NCBI GenBank assembly: GCA_024696005.1
Contig: JAILHF010000056.1
Span: 1 to 64,000 of the forward strand
Source: Lachnospiraceae bacterium
GTDB taxonomy: Bacteria > Bacillota > Clostridia > Lachnospirales > Lachnospiraceae
Reading direction: 5' to 3'
Length of the DNA: 64,000 nucleotides
A program made the position numbers and the translations under genes. How positions within the stretch are numbered: the first letter of the stretch is position 1; every line of letters starts with the position of its first letter. Under the pieces are notes generated by a model. It did no database searches, was not told the DNA's origin, and saw nothing but the letters and a program-made list of their open reading frames with translations. Positions 47,011-56,106 of this stretch are shown in pieces.

Positions 47011-47047
47011 GCAAAACCCGCTCAGCCGGCAATCCCGATAAAAGCAC

Positions 47048-47072
47048 AGTCCGGAAATCCCGGGCTATTTTT
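47048..47072 (+). terminator. Terminator of the GAF gene
   Basis: AGTCCGG-aaatc-CCGGGCT pairs over 7 bp with one G-T wobble and is followed by ATTTTTATT. It ends at the stop codon of the convergent ABC permease gene. Confidence 0.7.
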
Positions 47073-49755
47073 ATTCCACGTTCTTCAGCGCCACATCCAT
47101 CGGTATCTTTTTGATCCGGAAGTAGTCGATCACCGAAACAAGCGCATAGCCGATCAGCAGATACACCACGGAAAGGACCATTGAAACAGGCTTCATGAAG
47201 AATCGGAAGTATCCGTCCATCGAAAGCATGATCACCTTGAAGAGATACAGCATCAGGCCGTAACCGGCCGCAAACCCGGCCACCGCAAACAGGGTCACGA
47301 CGACCGCCGTGGGCCGGATGTACAGGGAACCGATCTCGCCGTTCAGGAACCCGAGTATCTTTACCATCGAGATGGAATGCTCGTTCCTTTCGATGATGAT
47401 CTTGGCCAGCAGGTAGATGAGCGCCGCCGCCAGCACCACCAGCACGTATTTGAACACATCAATGACCGAGCCGAAGGAATGCATCAGCTGGACCGTCACC
47501 TTCGCCATGTCGTCCGAAGTGATCACGGTCGCGATGTACTCCTCATCGATGTCCTTTATCTCATTCTGCGAGAAATACCCGCTGAATTCATCCTCATCCA
47601 TGTCGAAGCGCTCGCCAAAGCTCTTCCGGTCCATGAACACGGCCACGGCACCGTCGTAATCCACCACTCCGGCGATCGTGAAATCGTAGCTTTTGTTCTC
47701 GTACTCTTCGTGCAGGCTGATCCCGTCCCCGGCACCCAGCCCGTATTTTTCACTGAAGGCGCTTGAAATGTAGGTACCCTCGCTTGCCAGGCTTACATAG
47801 CTGCTGTCATCCGCAATGCCGTATACCGTCACGCTTTCGTCCTTGCCGCTGCCGAAGGCCCTCATCTTCTTCGCGTCATTGTTCCTCGGAAACAGAAGCG
47901 TCTTTGCGCTGAAGCGCTCCGCCGTCTCCTCAGAGGTTTCGATCACTTCGTTATCCGAATCCCTGCTGCTCATCAGCATATACTGGTATTCGGCAAACAT
48001 CATCTCCGATGCCTTGTCCCCGTAATTGTTCAGCGAATCCGGCAGGCCGAAGGCAAAGCACATCATCAGCTCGATAAAGATCACGCCAAAGGCCAGAACA
48101 ATGTAGTTCGGGATGTTCTGGAACAGGATCCGCAGGCGGAAACGGCTTAAGAATGACCAGGAGGGCAGCCTCATGGCCTTGCTCCTTTTCTTGGTGGCAA
48201 GGTCGTGCCGCAGGAAACGGAGCGGGCTGAGCTGCAGCTTCTTCACGATCACGATCAGGTTGATGAAAAACATGAGGATGAGTGGTATGATCGTTGTCTT
48301 GACAAGTGCCGTCCTGCTCCAGACAAAGCCGCAGGGTGGAAGGCTGTAGCTCTCATAATACAGGCTCATCATCAGATTGCGGAACGCCGTATAGCCCAGC
48401 ACATTTCCGAGCAGCGCGCCGAAAAGCGTGACAATGACGGGCATGGTCATGTAATGAACGACCAGCTCGCTCCTGCTGTAGCCGGAAGCCCGCAGTGTCC
48501 CGATGACCGAAGCCTCCTTTTCAATCGTATTGTTGATCGTGATCGCAAAGATGAAAGCGATGACCGCGATCAGAACATAGCACAACACCGCTGTCGTTGT
48601 GGAATCCCCGTCGATGTCGGAAGGTGCGAAATTGCTGGCCTGCCTCAGATACTCGGGCAGGAAATCCTCGATCTCGTTGTCATGCACCAGCGTCTGCGTG
48701 ATGAGGGCCTTCAGCAGGCGGTTTCCCCTGTCCGCCAGCTCGATCTTGTCGTCCGTCTTTTCGGGGTACTTATAGGAATACTCATAATGCACCCGGGAGC
48801 TGAGCCTGTCAAAGCCCGAGGGCGTGAGCATCGCCACGTCGAAACCGAAGGAATCAAACATCAGATCCGTGTTCGATTCATGCAGCGTCAGATAGTTCAC
48901 ATAGGAAAGGAGACCCACGATCTCATATTTCCTGCCCCCGATGCTGATCGAATCGCCGATCCCGGCCCCCGCATTGGAAGCGTGCATCCTGTCGATCGCG
49001 ATCTCCGAATCCGTCTCGGGCGCACGTCCTTCGATAAAGGCCGCTTTGTCAATGGCCGAATCGCTCTTAAAGATCCGGACCGTCGCGTCCCTGTTCCCGT
49101 CATTGTCGTTGTCCTCGGCTTCTTCCCGGTAGAAATGCTCGTAAATCTTTATCGGAACAGGCACAAAGCCTTCTTCATCCAACTCGTAGCGCTTCGCGGT
49201 CTCGTCCCACTCTTCATCCACGGCTTTGACCACTTCTTCGTGTGCCTCGCTGTAAGCCTCCTCTACGGCCTTTTGGAAGTCCTCGGAGCCTCGCGCTTCC
49301 TCCAGCGCATCCTCCAGCTTTTCTTCCAGGGCCGCATCGGTCTGCTCGCGGATCATCTGCTCATCCGTGATCCCGAAGGCAAGGCACTGCTCCCGCACGG
49401 CATCCTCGATCGCCTTCGTCACTTCTTCGTTCAGATTTTCCTCGATGGCCTTCGCCACCTCTTCATCCGCTTCTTTGGTGCCCTTGTCGATGAAATAGCT
49501 GCGCACATCCGCCATGTCACCCTTGGAAAGGTCGTCGAGGAGCTCCTGCGAAGCCTTTTTCTTCAGCTCGAAGCAGCCGTCCTCCAGGTTCAGCTCTTCC
49601 GGTCCCGCATTGATCGTCGCCATCAGGCTGTCGTGCCCCACATACATGCCCGACACGACGCCGATCATCAGCACCATGAAGATCACGATGACCGCATATT
49701 TATGCCACTCCGCAACCAGCTCTTTCGGTATGCGTTTGATAAGAGGATTCTTCAT
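47071..49755 (-). CDS. FtsX-type ABC exporter permease with large extracellular coiled-coil domain
   Basis: 894 residues. After one membrane helix (about 20-40) comes an extracellular segment with a long Glu/Ala/Lys-rich stretch (about 85-195), predicted coiled coil, then a MacB-like periplasmic-core domain. The FtsX core helices begin near 385 and are followed by a second extracellular domain; the last helices are near 775-880. The organisation (ten or so helices, two ABC-FtsX halves) matches large FtsX-like permeases paired with LolD/MacB ATPases. It begins 12 bp after the ATPase stop with a TAGGAGG site. Cargo is unknown. Confidence 0.87.
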   Translation of the reverse strand: MKNPLIKRIPKELVAEWHKYAVIVIFMVLMIGVVSGMYVGHDSLMATINAGPEELNLEDGCFELKKKASQELLDDLSKGDMADVRSYFIDKGTKEADEEVAKAIEENLNEEVTKAIEDAVREQCLAFGITDEQMIREQTDAALEEKLEDALEEARGSEDFQKAVEEAYSEAHEEVVKAVDEEWDETAKRYELDEEGFVPVPIKIYEHFYREEAEDNDNDGNRDATVRIFKSDSAIDKAAFIEGRAPETDSEIAIDRMHASNAGAGIGDSISIGGRKYEIVGLLSYVNYLTLHESNTDLMFDSFGFDVAMLTPSGFDRLSSRVHYEYSYKYPEKTDDKIELADRGNRLLKALITQTLVHDNEIEDFLPEYLRQASNFAPSDIDGDSTTTAVLCYVLIAVIAFIFAITINNTIEKEASVIGTLRASGYSRSELVVHYMTMPVIVTLFGALLGNVLGYTAFRNLMMSLYYESYSLPPCGFVWSRTALVKTTIIPLILMFFINLIVIVKKLQLSPLRFLRHDLATKKRSKAMRLPSWSFLSRFRLRILFQNIPNYIVLAFGVIFIELMMCFAFGLPDSLNNYGDKASEMMFAEYQYMLMSSRDSDNEVIETSEETAERFSAKTLLFPRNNDAKKMRAFGSGKDESVTVYGIADDSSYVSLASEGTYISSAFSEKYGLGAGDGISLHEEYENKSYDFTIAGVVDYDGAVAVFMDRKSFGERFDMDEDEFSGYFSQNEIKDIDEEYIATVITSDDMAKVTVQLMHSFGSVIDVFKYVLVVLAAALIYLLAKIIIERNEHSISMVKILGFLNGEIGSLYIRPTAVVVTLFAVAGFAAGYGLMLYLFKVIMLSMDGYFRFFMKPVSMVLSVVYLLIGYALVSVIDYFRIKKIPMDVALKNVE

Positions 49756-49767
49756 CTGTCCGTCCTC

Positions 49768-50475
49768 CTACCATTCCAGCTCGGCAGCCGGGATCTTTTT
49801 CTCGTTGATGTCGTTGTGCCGCACCACGCCGTCCCTCAGCTTGATCACATGATCGGCCATGTACTTGATCGCCTCGTTGTGCGTGACCATGATGACCGTG
49901 CTCCCGAATTTGTTGTTGCAGTCCTCGATCAGGGCAAGGATCTCCTTGGAGGTTTTGTAATCCAGCGCGCCGGTCGGCTCATCGCACATGAGGATGTCCG
50001 GATTCTTCACAACGGCCCGCCCGATCGAAACCCTCTGCTGCTGGCCGCCGGACAGCTGGTTCGGATATTTGTGCTTGTGTTCCCCAAGGCCCAGCGTGGC
50101 GATGACTTCCTCCACATCCAGGGGCTTTTCCGAAAGATAGGCGCCCACTTCAATGTTTTCCTTCACGTTCAGGTTGGGGATCAGATTGTACATCTGAAAG
50201 ACATAGCCCAGATGCCTGCGCCTGTACATCGTCAGCTGCTTCTCGCTCATGTCCTCGAGCTTGTCGCCGTTGATGCTCACATAGCCGGAATCGGGCGTGT
50301 CGATGCCGCCGATGATGTTCAGGAGGGTGGATTTGCCGGAACCCGACGGCCCGAGCAGCACGCAGAACTCGCCTTTCTTTACCGTGAAATCCATGCCTCT
50401 CAATACATCCTGTTTCGCTTCGCCGCTGCCGAAGCTCTTTTTCAGATCGCTGATCTGAAGAAAATCCTCTTTCAT
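49768..50475 (-). CDS. ABC transporter ATPase (MacB/LolD group)
   Basis: 235 residues. Walker [10 protein letters not shown] (about 37-45), signature [14 protein letters not shown], Walker [12 protein letters not shown] and switch His in MVTHNE. It pairs with the 894-residue permease immediately downstream. GGGAGG precedes the ATG. Its promoter is flanked by two copies of the repeat ATTAGCYTTCGCTAACC. Confidence 0.92.
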   Translation of the reverse strand: MKEDFLQISDLKKSFGSGEAKQDVLRGMDFTVKKGEFCVLLGPSGSGKSTLLNIIGGIDTPDSGYVSINGDKLEDMSEKQLTMYRRRHLGYVFQMYNLIPNLNVKENIEVGAYLSEKPLDVEEVIATLGLGEHKHKYPNQLSGGQQQRVSIGRAVVKNPDILMCDEPTGALDYKTSKEILALIEDCNNKFGSTVIMVTHNEAIKYMADHVIKLRDGVVRHNDINEKKIPAAELEW

Positions 50476-50538
50476 GAATCCTGTCCTCCCTCAAGTCACC
50501 ATCGCGATCCCAAAGTGCCGCCTTTCTCTGCCTTCTTT

Positions 50539-50555
50539 ATTAGCCTTCGCTAACC
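50539..50555. promoter_or_regulatory. Operator repeat downstream of the second ABC pair promoter
   Basis: ATTAGCCTTCGCTAACC contains the inverted repeat TTAGC-n4-GCTAA. A second copy differing by one base lies at 50608-50624, on the far side of the promoter at 50566-50594. Confidence 0.6.
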
Positions 50556-50565
50556 GCTATGTGAT

Positions 50566-50594
50566 TTTTTAGCCCCATTCCGGGGCCTTTGCAA
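50566..50594 (-). promoter_or_regulatory. Promoter of the second ABC pair
   Basis: Minus strand: TTGCAA, 17 bp, TAAAAA, about 90 bp before the ATPase start. The spacer contains a GCCCC/GGGGC hairpin. Confidence 0.55.
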
Positions 50595-50598
50595 AAAG

Positions 50599-50632
50599 CA
50601 TCACGTGATTAGCTTTCGCTAACCACGTGATG
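50599..50632. promoter_or_regulatory. Large palindromic operator upstream of the second ABC pair promoter
   Basis: CATCACGTG-a-TTAGC-tttc-GCTAA-c-CACGTGATG has 14 paired bases per arm. The inner part (50608-50624) repeats the operator at 50539-50555. Confidence 0.6.
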
Positions 50633-50692
50633 TTACCACCATTAAACAGATCTGTCAACCGTCAGCGGATACCGCTCCCTCTCCCGCGCTTC

Positions 50693-53425
50693 TTACTCCC
50701 TGTTCTTCAGGATCTCCGCCGGGGTGAATTTATCCAGCCTTCTGACCAGGATCGCATTGATCACGAAATACAGCGCAAGGATCACCAGAAACGCCACCAC
50801 ATAGAACGCAAAGGGCGTATCCACGTTCAGGCCGCAGGCCACGTTGGAGATCATGAACGGGAACATCATGTTCATGAGCTTTTTGGAAAGCGGCAGGACG
50901 ATCAGCGCTCCGATGGCGATGACGTAAAAGTTCCCGTCCAGATACAGCTTGCGGATCTCTCCCCTTCTGTAGCCGAACACCTTGATCAGCGAGATGTTCT
51001 GCGCGCTCCGGTCTATCATCACCTTCATCATCAGATAAAGGACCACACAGAAGATCACGGCCGAGGAACCGGAAAGTGTGTAGATCATCGGCATCATCAG
51101 CGTGCTGAACACCTCGGAGCCCTTCACCACATCGTCCCTGCTCGTGGTCGAATACAGCCTGCCCGGATCGATGTCCAGGGCCTTGTCGCTGAAGAGCACA
51201 TTGTAATAGTCCTTCGATTCGCCCATCATCTCGCGCATCACATCGATGTCCATGAAGATGTAGAAGCCCGAAGAATATCTCGTGATGTCCTTCACCGAAA
51301 AAGCGTATTTCACTTCTTTTTCATCATCGGTCACGATGAACTCGTCCCCCTGCTTCAGGCCGTACTTTTCTGCCATGGCCGACGAGATCGTCACATCGGT
51401 CTTGCTCTTTCCGGGCTTCACATCAAAGAAGGGATTGTCACTATCGATCCCGAGTATCGTCACATCGAAATTGAAGCCGAGCACTTCCTTTTTGCAGCCG
51501 TACGCGTATGCCGCCTCTGCTTCCGCAGGCGCTTCCTTCTCCGGATACTTCAGGGTGTACATGTATTCAAACTTTGTATCGTTCGCATAGTCTTTGGCGA
51601 TGTTGTTGCACAGCACATAGCAGTCCACGCCGATCATGAACACCATCAGCGAAAGGAACATCCCAAGCACCACTGCCAGGGTGGAACGCATCTCCCGGAG
51701 CATCTGGCGGATCCGGAACGCCGTGATGAATTTCATGCCCCCCAGCCTGAATTTCCCGTTTCTGCCCTGTTTTGCCTCGTTCCGGATGAGCGAGAGCGCC
51801 GTTCTGTTCAGCTTGCTGCTTATGACCAGCACGTTCACGATCACCGCCATGAGAGGCGGGCACACCAGCGAATAGACCCAGAGATAGTCCGGTACCGCGA
51901 ACGAAAACTTCGGGATCGAGAAATACTGATAGGAGCTTTCCGCTATCATCGGCGCCATGATGCCGGTGGAGGCCACCAGTGCTCCTATGAGCCCGGACAG
52001 GAACGTAACGACAACAGGCAGCGAGATGTAATGCAGCAGCAGGTCGTTTTTTGTCACTCCCATCGAATAGAGCGTGCCGATGATGCTGCTCTCGCTCTCG
52101 ATGGAATGAACAACAAAGACCGAAATGACGTACGCCAGGAGGATGAGCACGATCACGCCCGCGATGATCCCGACCTCGATGTCCACGACCTTGTCGTTCT
52201 TGGTGGCAAAGATCCTCGGGTTATCGGAGGCCTTCATAAACGAGGTGAGGTTCGAGAGTTCAAAATCAAATTCCTCCAGGGCATCGTCCACCGATGTGTC
52301 CAGCTCCTCTACGCCGTCCGACATCTCCGCGGTGCCGTCTTTCAGCTCATCCACGGCATCCGTGTATTCCTTCAGTCCGTCCCTGTAGTCCCTTAAGTCA
52401 CACAGCTGCTCCTTCACGTCCGCAAGAGAGGCTTTCAGGATCGGATCGGGCACCGCATCGGCAAGCCTGTCCAGTTCATCCTCAAAGTTGTCAGGGGTGA
52501 GTTCGATCTCCATGCCGTAACTCTTTATGGTGGAAGCCGTCACTCCGAGGTAGGAATCCAGGATCCTGCCCGTCGCATCATTGATGTCTTCGTTGTTTTC
52601 CGAAAGCTCATCGATTGCATCGGCCACTTCATCGGTGGCTTCCCGCAGATCCTTCACCGCATCGCGCAGTTCATCCTCCACGCCGCCGGTCCTCTCCCAG
52701 TATTCGGCAAAGAGCTCATCATCCACTTCCGAGGCGTCGATCTTCAGGTCCTTCAGATAATCCTTCAGATCGCGGTCCGTCCTGCCGCCGCCAAGCTTGT
52801 AAGCATAGAGGTAATCCTCCGATTTCTGCGTCTTTCCGGAGGCACTGAATTCCTCATACGCTTCATCCGTGAGAAACGCCAGGCCGAAAAGCCCGGAATT
52901 GCAGGAAGTATCCGACACTTCCTTGAAGGGCCCGTCGTAGTCGGATACGACTGCGATGCCGCTCACCCGATAGCTCACACCGGCGATCGAAAACGCGTCT
53001 CCCACCCGGATATCGTGCTCCTCTGCATATCGCTTCTCCAGGACCAGCTCGTCCTTCGCGGAAGGCTCTGCGCCGTCCACCATGTGAAGCCTGTTGATGG
53101 TTCCCCGCACCTTGAAAACCCTCAGGGTGCCATCTTTTTCGTTTTCCATCTGCTGGTCGTAATAGAACTGCTCCTCCAGCGTTATCCCCATTCCGGCAAT
53201 GTGGTCTTTTTCGCTTTCTGTCAGGGGAACGAACACCTCGAATTCACCATCTTCGAGATTGGTCTCCCTCGCCATTTCCTCGGTCCCTCTGGTAAGCATC
53301 TCGCCGGAGCCCACGATCGTGACCACGAGAAAGATGCCGAGAGCGATCATCATTCCGAGCATCGCATACCGCACGAAGTGTTTTTTCAGGCTCCGGAATA
53401 CCCTTTTCCTAAGTACTTTCTGCAT
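50693..53425 (-). CDS. FtsX-type ABC exporter permease with extracellular coiled coil
   Basis: 910 residues from the ATG at 53425 with GGAGG nine bases upstream. One helix near 20-40, then an extracellular domain of about 370 residues. This domain contains alternating acidic heptads (about 240-290 and 310-380; ELRDAVKDLREATDEVADAIDELSEN), predicted coiled coil. FtsX core helices and a second extracellular domain follow. It resembles the 894-residue permease, and the two ABC pairs look like duplicated modules. The ATPase gene ends 1 bp before its start. Confidence 0.87.
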   Translation of the reverse strand: MQKVLRKRVFRSLKKHFVRYAMLGMMIALGIFLVVTIVGSGEMLTRGTEEMARETNLEDGEFEVFVPLTESEKDHIAGMGITLEEQFYYDQQMENEKDGTLRVFKVRGTINRLHMVDGAEPSAKDELVLEKRYAEEHDIRVGDAFSIAGVSYRVSGIAVVSDYDGPFKEVSDTSCNSGLFGLAFLTDEAYEEFSASGKTQKSEDYLYAYKLGGGRTDRDLKDYLKDLKIDASEVDDELFAEYWERTGGVEDELRDAVKDLREATDEVADAIDELSENNEDINDATGRILDSYLGVTASTIKSYGMEIELTPDNFEDELDRLADAVPDPILKASLADVKEQLCDLRDYRDGLKEYTDAVDELKDGTAEMSDGVEELDTSVDDALEEFDFELSNLTSFMKASDNPRIFATKNDKVVDIEVGIIAGVIVLILLAYVISVFVVHSIESESSIIGTLYSMGVTKNDLLLHYISLPVVVTFLSGLIGALVASTGIMAPMIAESSYQYFSIPKFSFAVPDYLWVYSLVCPPLMAVIVNVLVISSKLNRTALSLIRNEAKQGRNGKFRLGGMKFITAFRIRQMLREMRSTLAVVLGMFLSLMVFMIGVDCYVLCNNIAKDYANDTKFEYMYTLKYPEKEAPAEAEAAYAYGCKKEVLGFNFDVTILGIDSDNPFFDVKPGKSKTDVTISSAMAEKYGLKQGDEFIVTDDEKEVKYAFSVKDITRYSSGFYIFMDIDVMREMMGESKDYYNVLFSDKALDIDPGRLYSTTSRDDVVKGSEVFSTLMMPMIYTLSGSSAVIFCVVLYLMMKVMIDRSAQNISLIKVFGYRRGEIRKLYLDGNFYVIAIGALIVLPLSKKLMNMMFPFMISNVACGLNVDTPFAFYVVAFLVILALYFVINAILVRRLDKFTPAEILKNRE

Positions 53426-53426
53426 C

Positions 53427-54128
53427 TTACAGGTCCTCCAATTCTCTTGCGGGCACACGGGTTTCATTGACATAGTGCTTTGCGATCTCGCCGTCTTTCA
53501 GAAAGATCACCCGGTGTACCATGTTCTTGATCGAATTGTTGTGGGTGACGATCAGCATCGTGGTGCCGTACTTCTCATTGATCTTTTCCAGAAGGATCAG
53601 GATGTCCCTGGAAGTTTTGGAATCGAGGGCGCCCGTTGGTTCGTCGCACAAAAGCAGCTTGGGATTCTTGATCAGGGCTCTTGCGATGGCCGTGCGCTGC
53701 TGCTGGCCGCCGGAAAGCTGCGAGGGGAATTTATCCGCATGTTCCTTCAGGCCCAGGGTCTCCAGCAGTTCATCCATGTCCAGCGGGTCTTTCGTCAGAT
53801 AACGGCATACCTCGATGTTCTCCCGCACCGTGAGGTTCGGGACCAGGTTATAGAACTGAAAGATGAAGCCCAGCGTGTCCCTTCTGTACTCGGAAAGCTT
53901 ATCCTTCCTGAGGCCTGCGATCTCCAGGCCGTCGATCCTGCAGGAGCCGGAATCGATGTCGTCCAGGCCGCCGATGCAGTTGAGCAAAGTCGATTTGCCC
54001 GAGCCGGAGGTGCCCTGGATCACGCACATCTCTCCGCGCTCCACGCCGACGGACACACCCTTGAGCACCTCGACGTAGCTGCCGCCTTCCCCATAGCTCT
54101 TTTTCACATTTGATACTTCGACATACAT
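53427..54128 (-). CDS. ABC transporter ATPase (MacB/LolD group)
   Basis: 233 residues from the ATG at 54128 with GGGGAGG upstream; an earlier in-frame ATG at 54149 would put the site inside the gene. Walker A GTSGSGKST, signature [14 protein letters not shown], Walker [13 protein letters not shown], switch His in IVTHN. It forms a pair with the 910-residue permease. A TetR-type half-palindrome TAACATCGTTA lies about 50 bp upstream. Confidence 0.92.
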   Translation of the reverse strand: MYVEVSNVKKSYGEGGSYVEVLKGVSVGVERGEMCVIQGTSGSGKSTLLNCIGGLDDIDSGSCRIDGLEIAGLRKDKLSEYRRDTLGFIFQFYNLVPNLTVRENIEVCRYLTKDPLDMDELLETLGLKEHADKFPSQLSGGQQQRTAIARALIKNPKLLLCDEPTGALDSKTSRDILILLEKINEKYGTTMLIVTHNNSIKNMVHRVIFLKDGEIAKHYVNETRVPARELEDL

Positions 54129-54174
54129 CTCTTTATCCTCCCCTTTCATTTCGTTATATGTTCACTCGTTCACA

Positions 54175-54185
54175 TAACATCGTTA
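54175..54185. promoter_or_regulatory. TetR-type operator upstream of the first ABC pair
   Basis: TAACATCGTTA matches the core TAAC-n3-GTTA of the two operators at the tetR promoter (54887-54902 and 54920-54935). A second inverted repeat, ATGT-n2-AC...GT-n2-ACAT, follows at 54158-54175 between the operator and the start codon. Confidence 0.55.
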
Positions 54186-54232
54186 CGTACTTTTGCTTTT
54201 ATAAGACGGGATCTCTCCCGTCTCCTGAAACC

Positions 54233-54871
54233 CTATGGAATGATGTCTTGCCGGATCGTGGCGATCCAGCCGCCCACCAGGTAGTTGAACATGTTCTTCA
54301 TCTGCTTTGCCGCCTCCTTCTCCGTCTCGCAATGCGTCAGCAGATGGATGAAGATGTCGATCTGGTCATGCGACATCCAGTGGACGATGAACCTGTCTTC
54401 CGATGTGATGCTCTCTTTGGATGTGTATCCCTTCATCCTGCAGTACAGAGCGAGGTAATGCTCATAGAAGCGTCCCACAAAAACATCGACGATGTTTTCA
54501 TATTTCGATCCCTGGGCCTTATTCATCAAAAGCAGGTATTCCTCTCTGTAGCGGAACAGGACCGAAAGGATGTCGCTTGCCGCGACGAAATCGTCTTTCA
54601 TGTCCGGAGTCCTGATGCTGTTGATGTCCTCGAGCTGAACATCTTCCTGATCGAAATGGCTCCTGATCGCATTCTCAAGCGTTTGAAGCGGTCCCAGCAC
54701 CACGCTCTCGAAGAGCTCTTCCTTGTCCTTGAAGAAGAAGTACATCGCGCCCGTGGTAACACCCGCTTCCTTGCAGATGTTGCGGAGGGATGCCTTCATG
54801 TATCCCTTTTCGATGAACTCCTTTTTCGCGCACTCCGTCAGTTTTTTCTTTGTCTGCTTTTCGTTTTCCAT
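54233..54871 (-). CDS. TetR-family transcriptional repressor
   Basis: 212 residues from an ATG at 54871; another ATG four codons earlier lacks any ribosome binding site. The helix-turn-helix lies at about 8-50: LTECAKKEFIEKGYMKASLRNICKEAGVTTGAMYFFFKDKEELF is the classical TetR/AcrR recognition region. The rest is an all-helical ligand domain. It is placed between the LytTR/kinase genes and the first ABC pair. Its own promoter carries two near-identical palindromes, and a related one precedes the ABC pair, so it probably represses both itself and the exporter. Confidence 0.92.
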   Translation of the reverse strand: MENEKQTKKKLTECAKKEFIEKGYMKASLRNICKEAGVTTGAMYFFFKDKEELFESVVLGPLQTLENAIRSHFDQEDVQLEDINSIRTPDMKDDFVAASDILSVLFRYREEYLLLMNKAQGSKYENIVDVFVGRFYEHYLALYCRMKGYTSKESITSEDRFIVHWMSHDQIDIFIHLLTHCETEKEAAKQMKNMFNYLVGGWIATIRQDIIP

Positions 54872-54886
54872 GTATCCCCGCATTTA

Positions 54887-54902
54887 GGATAACAGTGTTA
54901 TG
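54887..54902. promoter_or_regulatory. TetR operator, downstream copy
   Basis: GGATAACAGTGTTATG has the inverted core TAACA-g-TGTTA. Read on the opposite strand it equals the copy at 54920-54935 in 15 of 16 positions. It lies between the -10 box and the start codon. Confidence 0.7.
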
Positions 54903-54912
54903 TACAGATAGG

Positions 54913-54941
54913 ATCATAACATAACACCGTTATCCTGTCAA
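54913..54941 (-). promoter_or_regulatory. Promoter of the tetR gene
   Basis: Minus strand: perfect TTGACA, 17 bp, TATGAT. The spacer is itself an operator copy. Confidence 0.85.
54920..54935. promoter_or_regulatory. TetR operator inside the promoter spacer
   Basis: CATAACACCGTTATCC fills the spacer of the tetR promoter and is the inverted copy of the site at 54887-54902. A bound repressor would block RNA polymerase directly. Confidence 0.7.
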
Positions 54942-54952
54942 TCACTGTTTCT

Positions 54953-56104
54953 TCAGTCTTTGATCAACGGAAGCATGATCTCCGTTTCCACAAGATAAAG
55001 ACCGTCTTCTTCTCTGCAGTTTATGTTGTATTCGCCGCCGTATTTCTTTACGGTCCTGCGGATGTTCATGATCCCGAAGCCGTGGTCCGGCGAGTCCTTG
55101 GCCGACACGATCCGGAGCGGATCCAGCTTTGCCGGGCTTTTATTCGTCTGCGTCATCAGGATGAAATTGGCGTTCTTCTTGAAATCGAGAACGATCTTCT
55201 TGTCCTCGTCCGAAAGATCCCTGCCGTACAGCCTGCTTACCGCCTCGATCGCATTGTCGAGCAGGTTCGAAAGGATCGTGACCAGATCCGCCGCCTCGAT
55301 CGAAAGCCCCGCGAGATTGCCGGAGAGCACGAGCTTCAGGCCCCTCTTTTCCGCTTTGGCGTATTTGTCGGCGATGATGAAATCCGCGATGTCATTGCCG
55401 CTTCTAAAGGGCGGTGCCGCTGCCTCGATCTGTTCCGCGATCGTATCGATGTAGGCAAGCAGCTCTTCCCGGCGCGATTGCTGGGCCAGTTCCCGCAGCG
55501 CGATCAGGTGATTCTTCATGTCGTGCCGGCTGCGCCGTATCTCCTGACTGCTCTTTTTGACCGCTTCGTAATAGGTGTTCCGCGCTTCCGAAAGCTCGCT
55601 GTCGATCTTTTGAAGCTCTGCCTTGTACCGGTCCCTTGAAAGCTGCGGGGTGTTAATGACCGTGACATAACACAAAAGCGCCGTTACCAGAAAACCCAGT
55701 CCCGCGGATACGTCGGAATGATCCTTCAGAAAGCCGAAACACAGAAGATTGAGCAAAAGCATGAACAAAAATGCGGAAACCAGATTTGCAATGCCGGGGA
55801 CGATCGCCTCCCGCCGCGAAAAGACAAAGCACGCCGGAAAAAGAAGCATGACAAGCGCAAGCGCGCTTACCGGATAAAACAGAAGATTAAGGAAGGCGCG
55901 GTCTCCGTATTGCTCAAGAACGGAAAGCGCCATTCGGAGATCATAAACCATGACGAGCGCAGACAGAAGGGAAAGCAGCAGTGATGCCGGGTATTCCTTT
56001 CTCTGCCCACCCCGCAGCTCTCTTCTCCCGTAAATAAAAAACCACATGAGAAATGCGGCTGCCAAAAGCAATATGAGCGTTAACACATAGTACAGGAATT
56101 CCAT
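54953..56104 (-). CDS. GHKL-type sensor histidine kinase (AgrC/CitS-like)
   Basis: 383 residues. Five or six membrane helices occupy about 1-165. A cytoplasmic helix with SRRSRHDMKNHLIALRELAQQ follows, whose His is the phosphorylation site, and then a GHKL ATPase domain with LDNAIEA and HGFGIMNIRRTVKKYGG. It begins 2 bp after the LytTR regulator stop, so the two are partners. Kinases of this class often sense peptides or peptide-exporter activity. Confidence 0.92.
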   Translation of the reverse strand: MEFLYYVLTLILLLAAAFLMWFFIYGRRELRGGQRKEYPASLLLSLLSALVMVYDLRMALSVLEQYGDRAFLNLLFYPVSALALVMLLFPACFVFSRREAIVPGIANLVSAFLFMLLLNLLCFGFLKDHSDVSAGLGFLVTALLCYVTVINTPQLSRDRYKAELQKIDSELSEARNTYYEAVKKSSQEIRRSRHDMKNHLIALRELAQQSRREELLAYIDTIAEQIEAAAPPFRSGNDIADFIIADKYAKAEKRGLKLVLSGNLAGLSIEAADLVTILSNLLDNAIEAVSRLYGRDLSDEDKKIVLDFKKNANFILMTQTNKSPAKLDPLRIVSAKDSPDHGFGIMNIRRTVKKYGGEYNINCREEDGLYLVETEIMLPLIKD

Positions 56105-56106
56105 CT

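Noticed and set aside
48205-50553. 782-codon plus-strand open frame across the ABC pair
   Set aside because: It runs through two well-identified minus-strand genes and their intergenic operator and has no recognisable domain.
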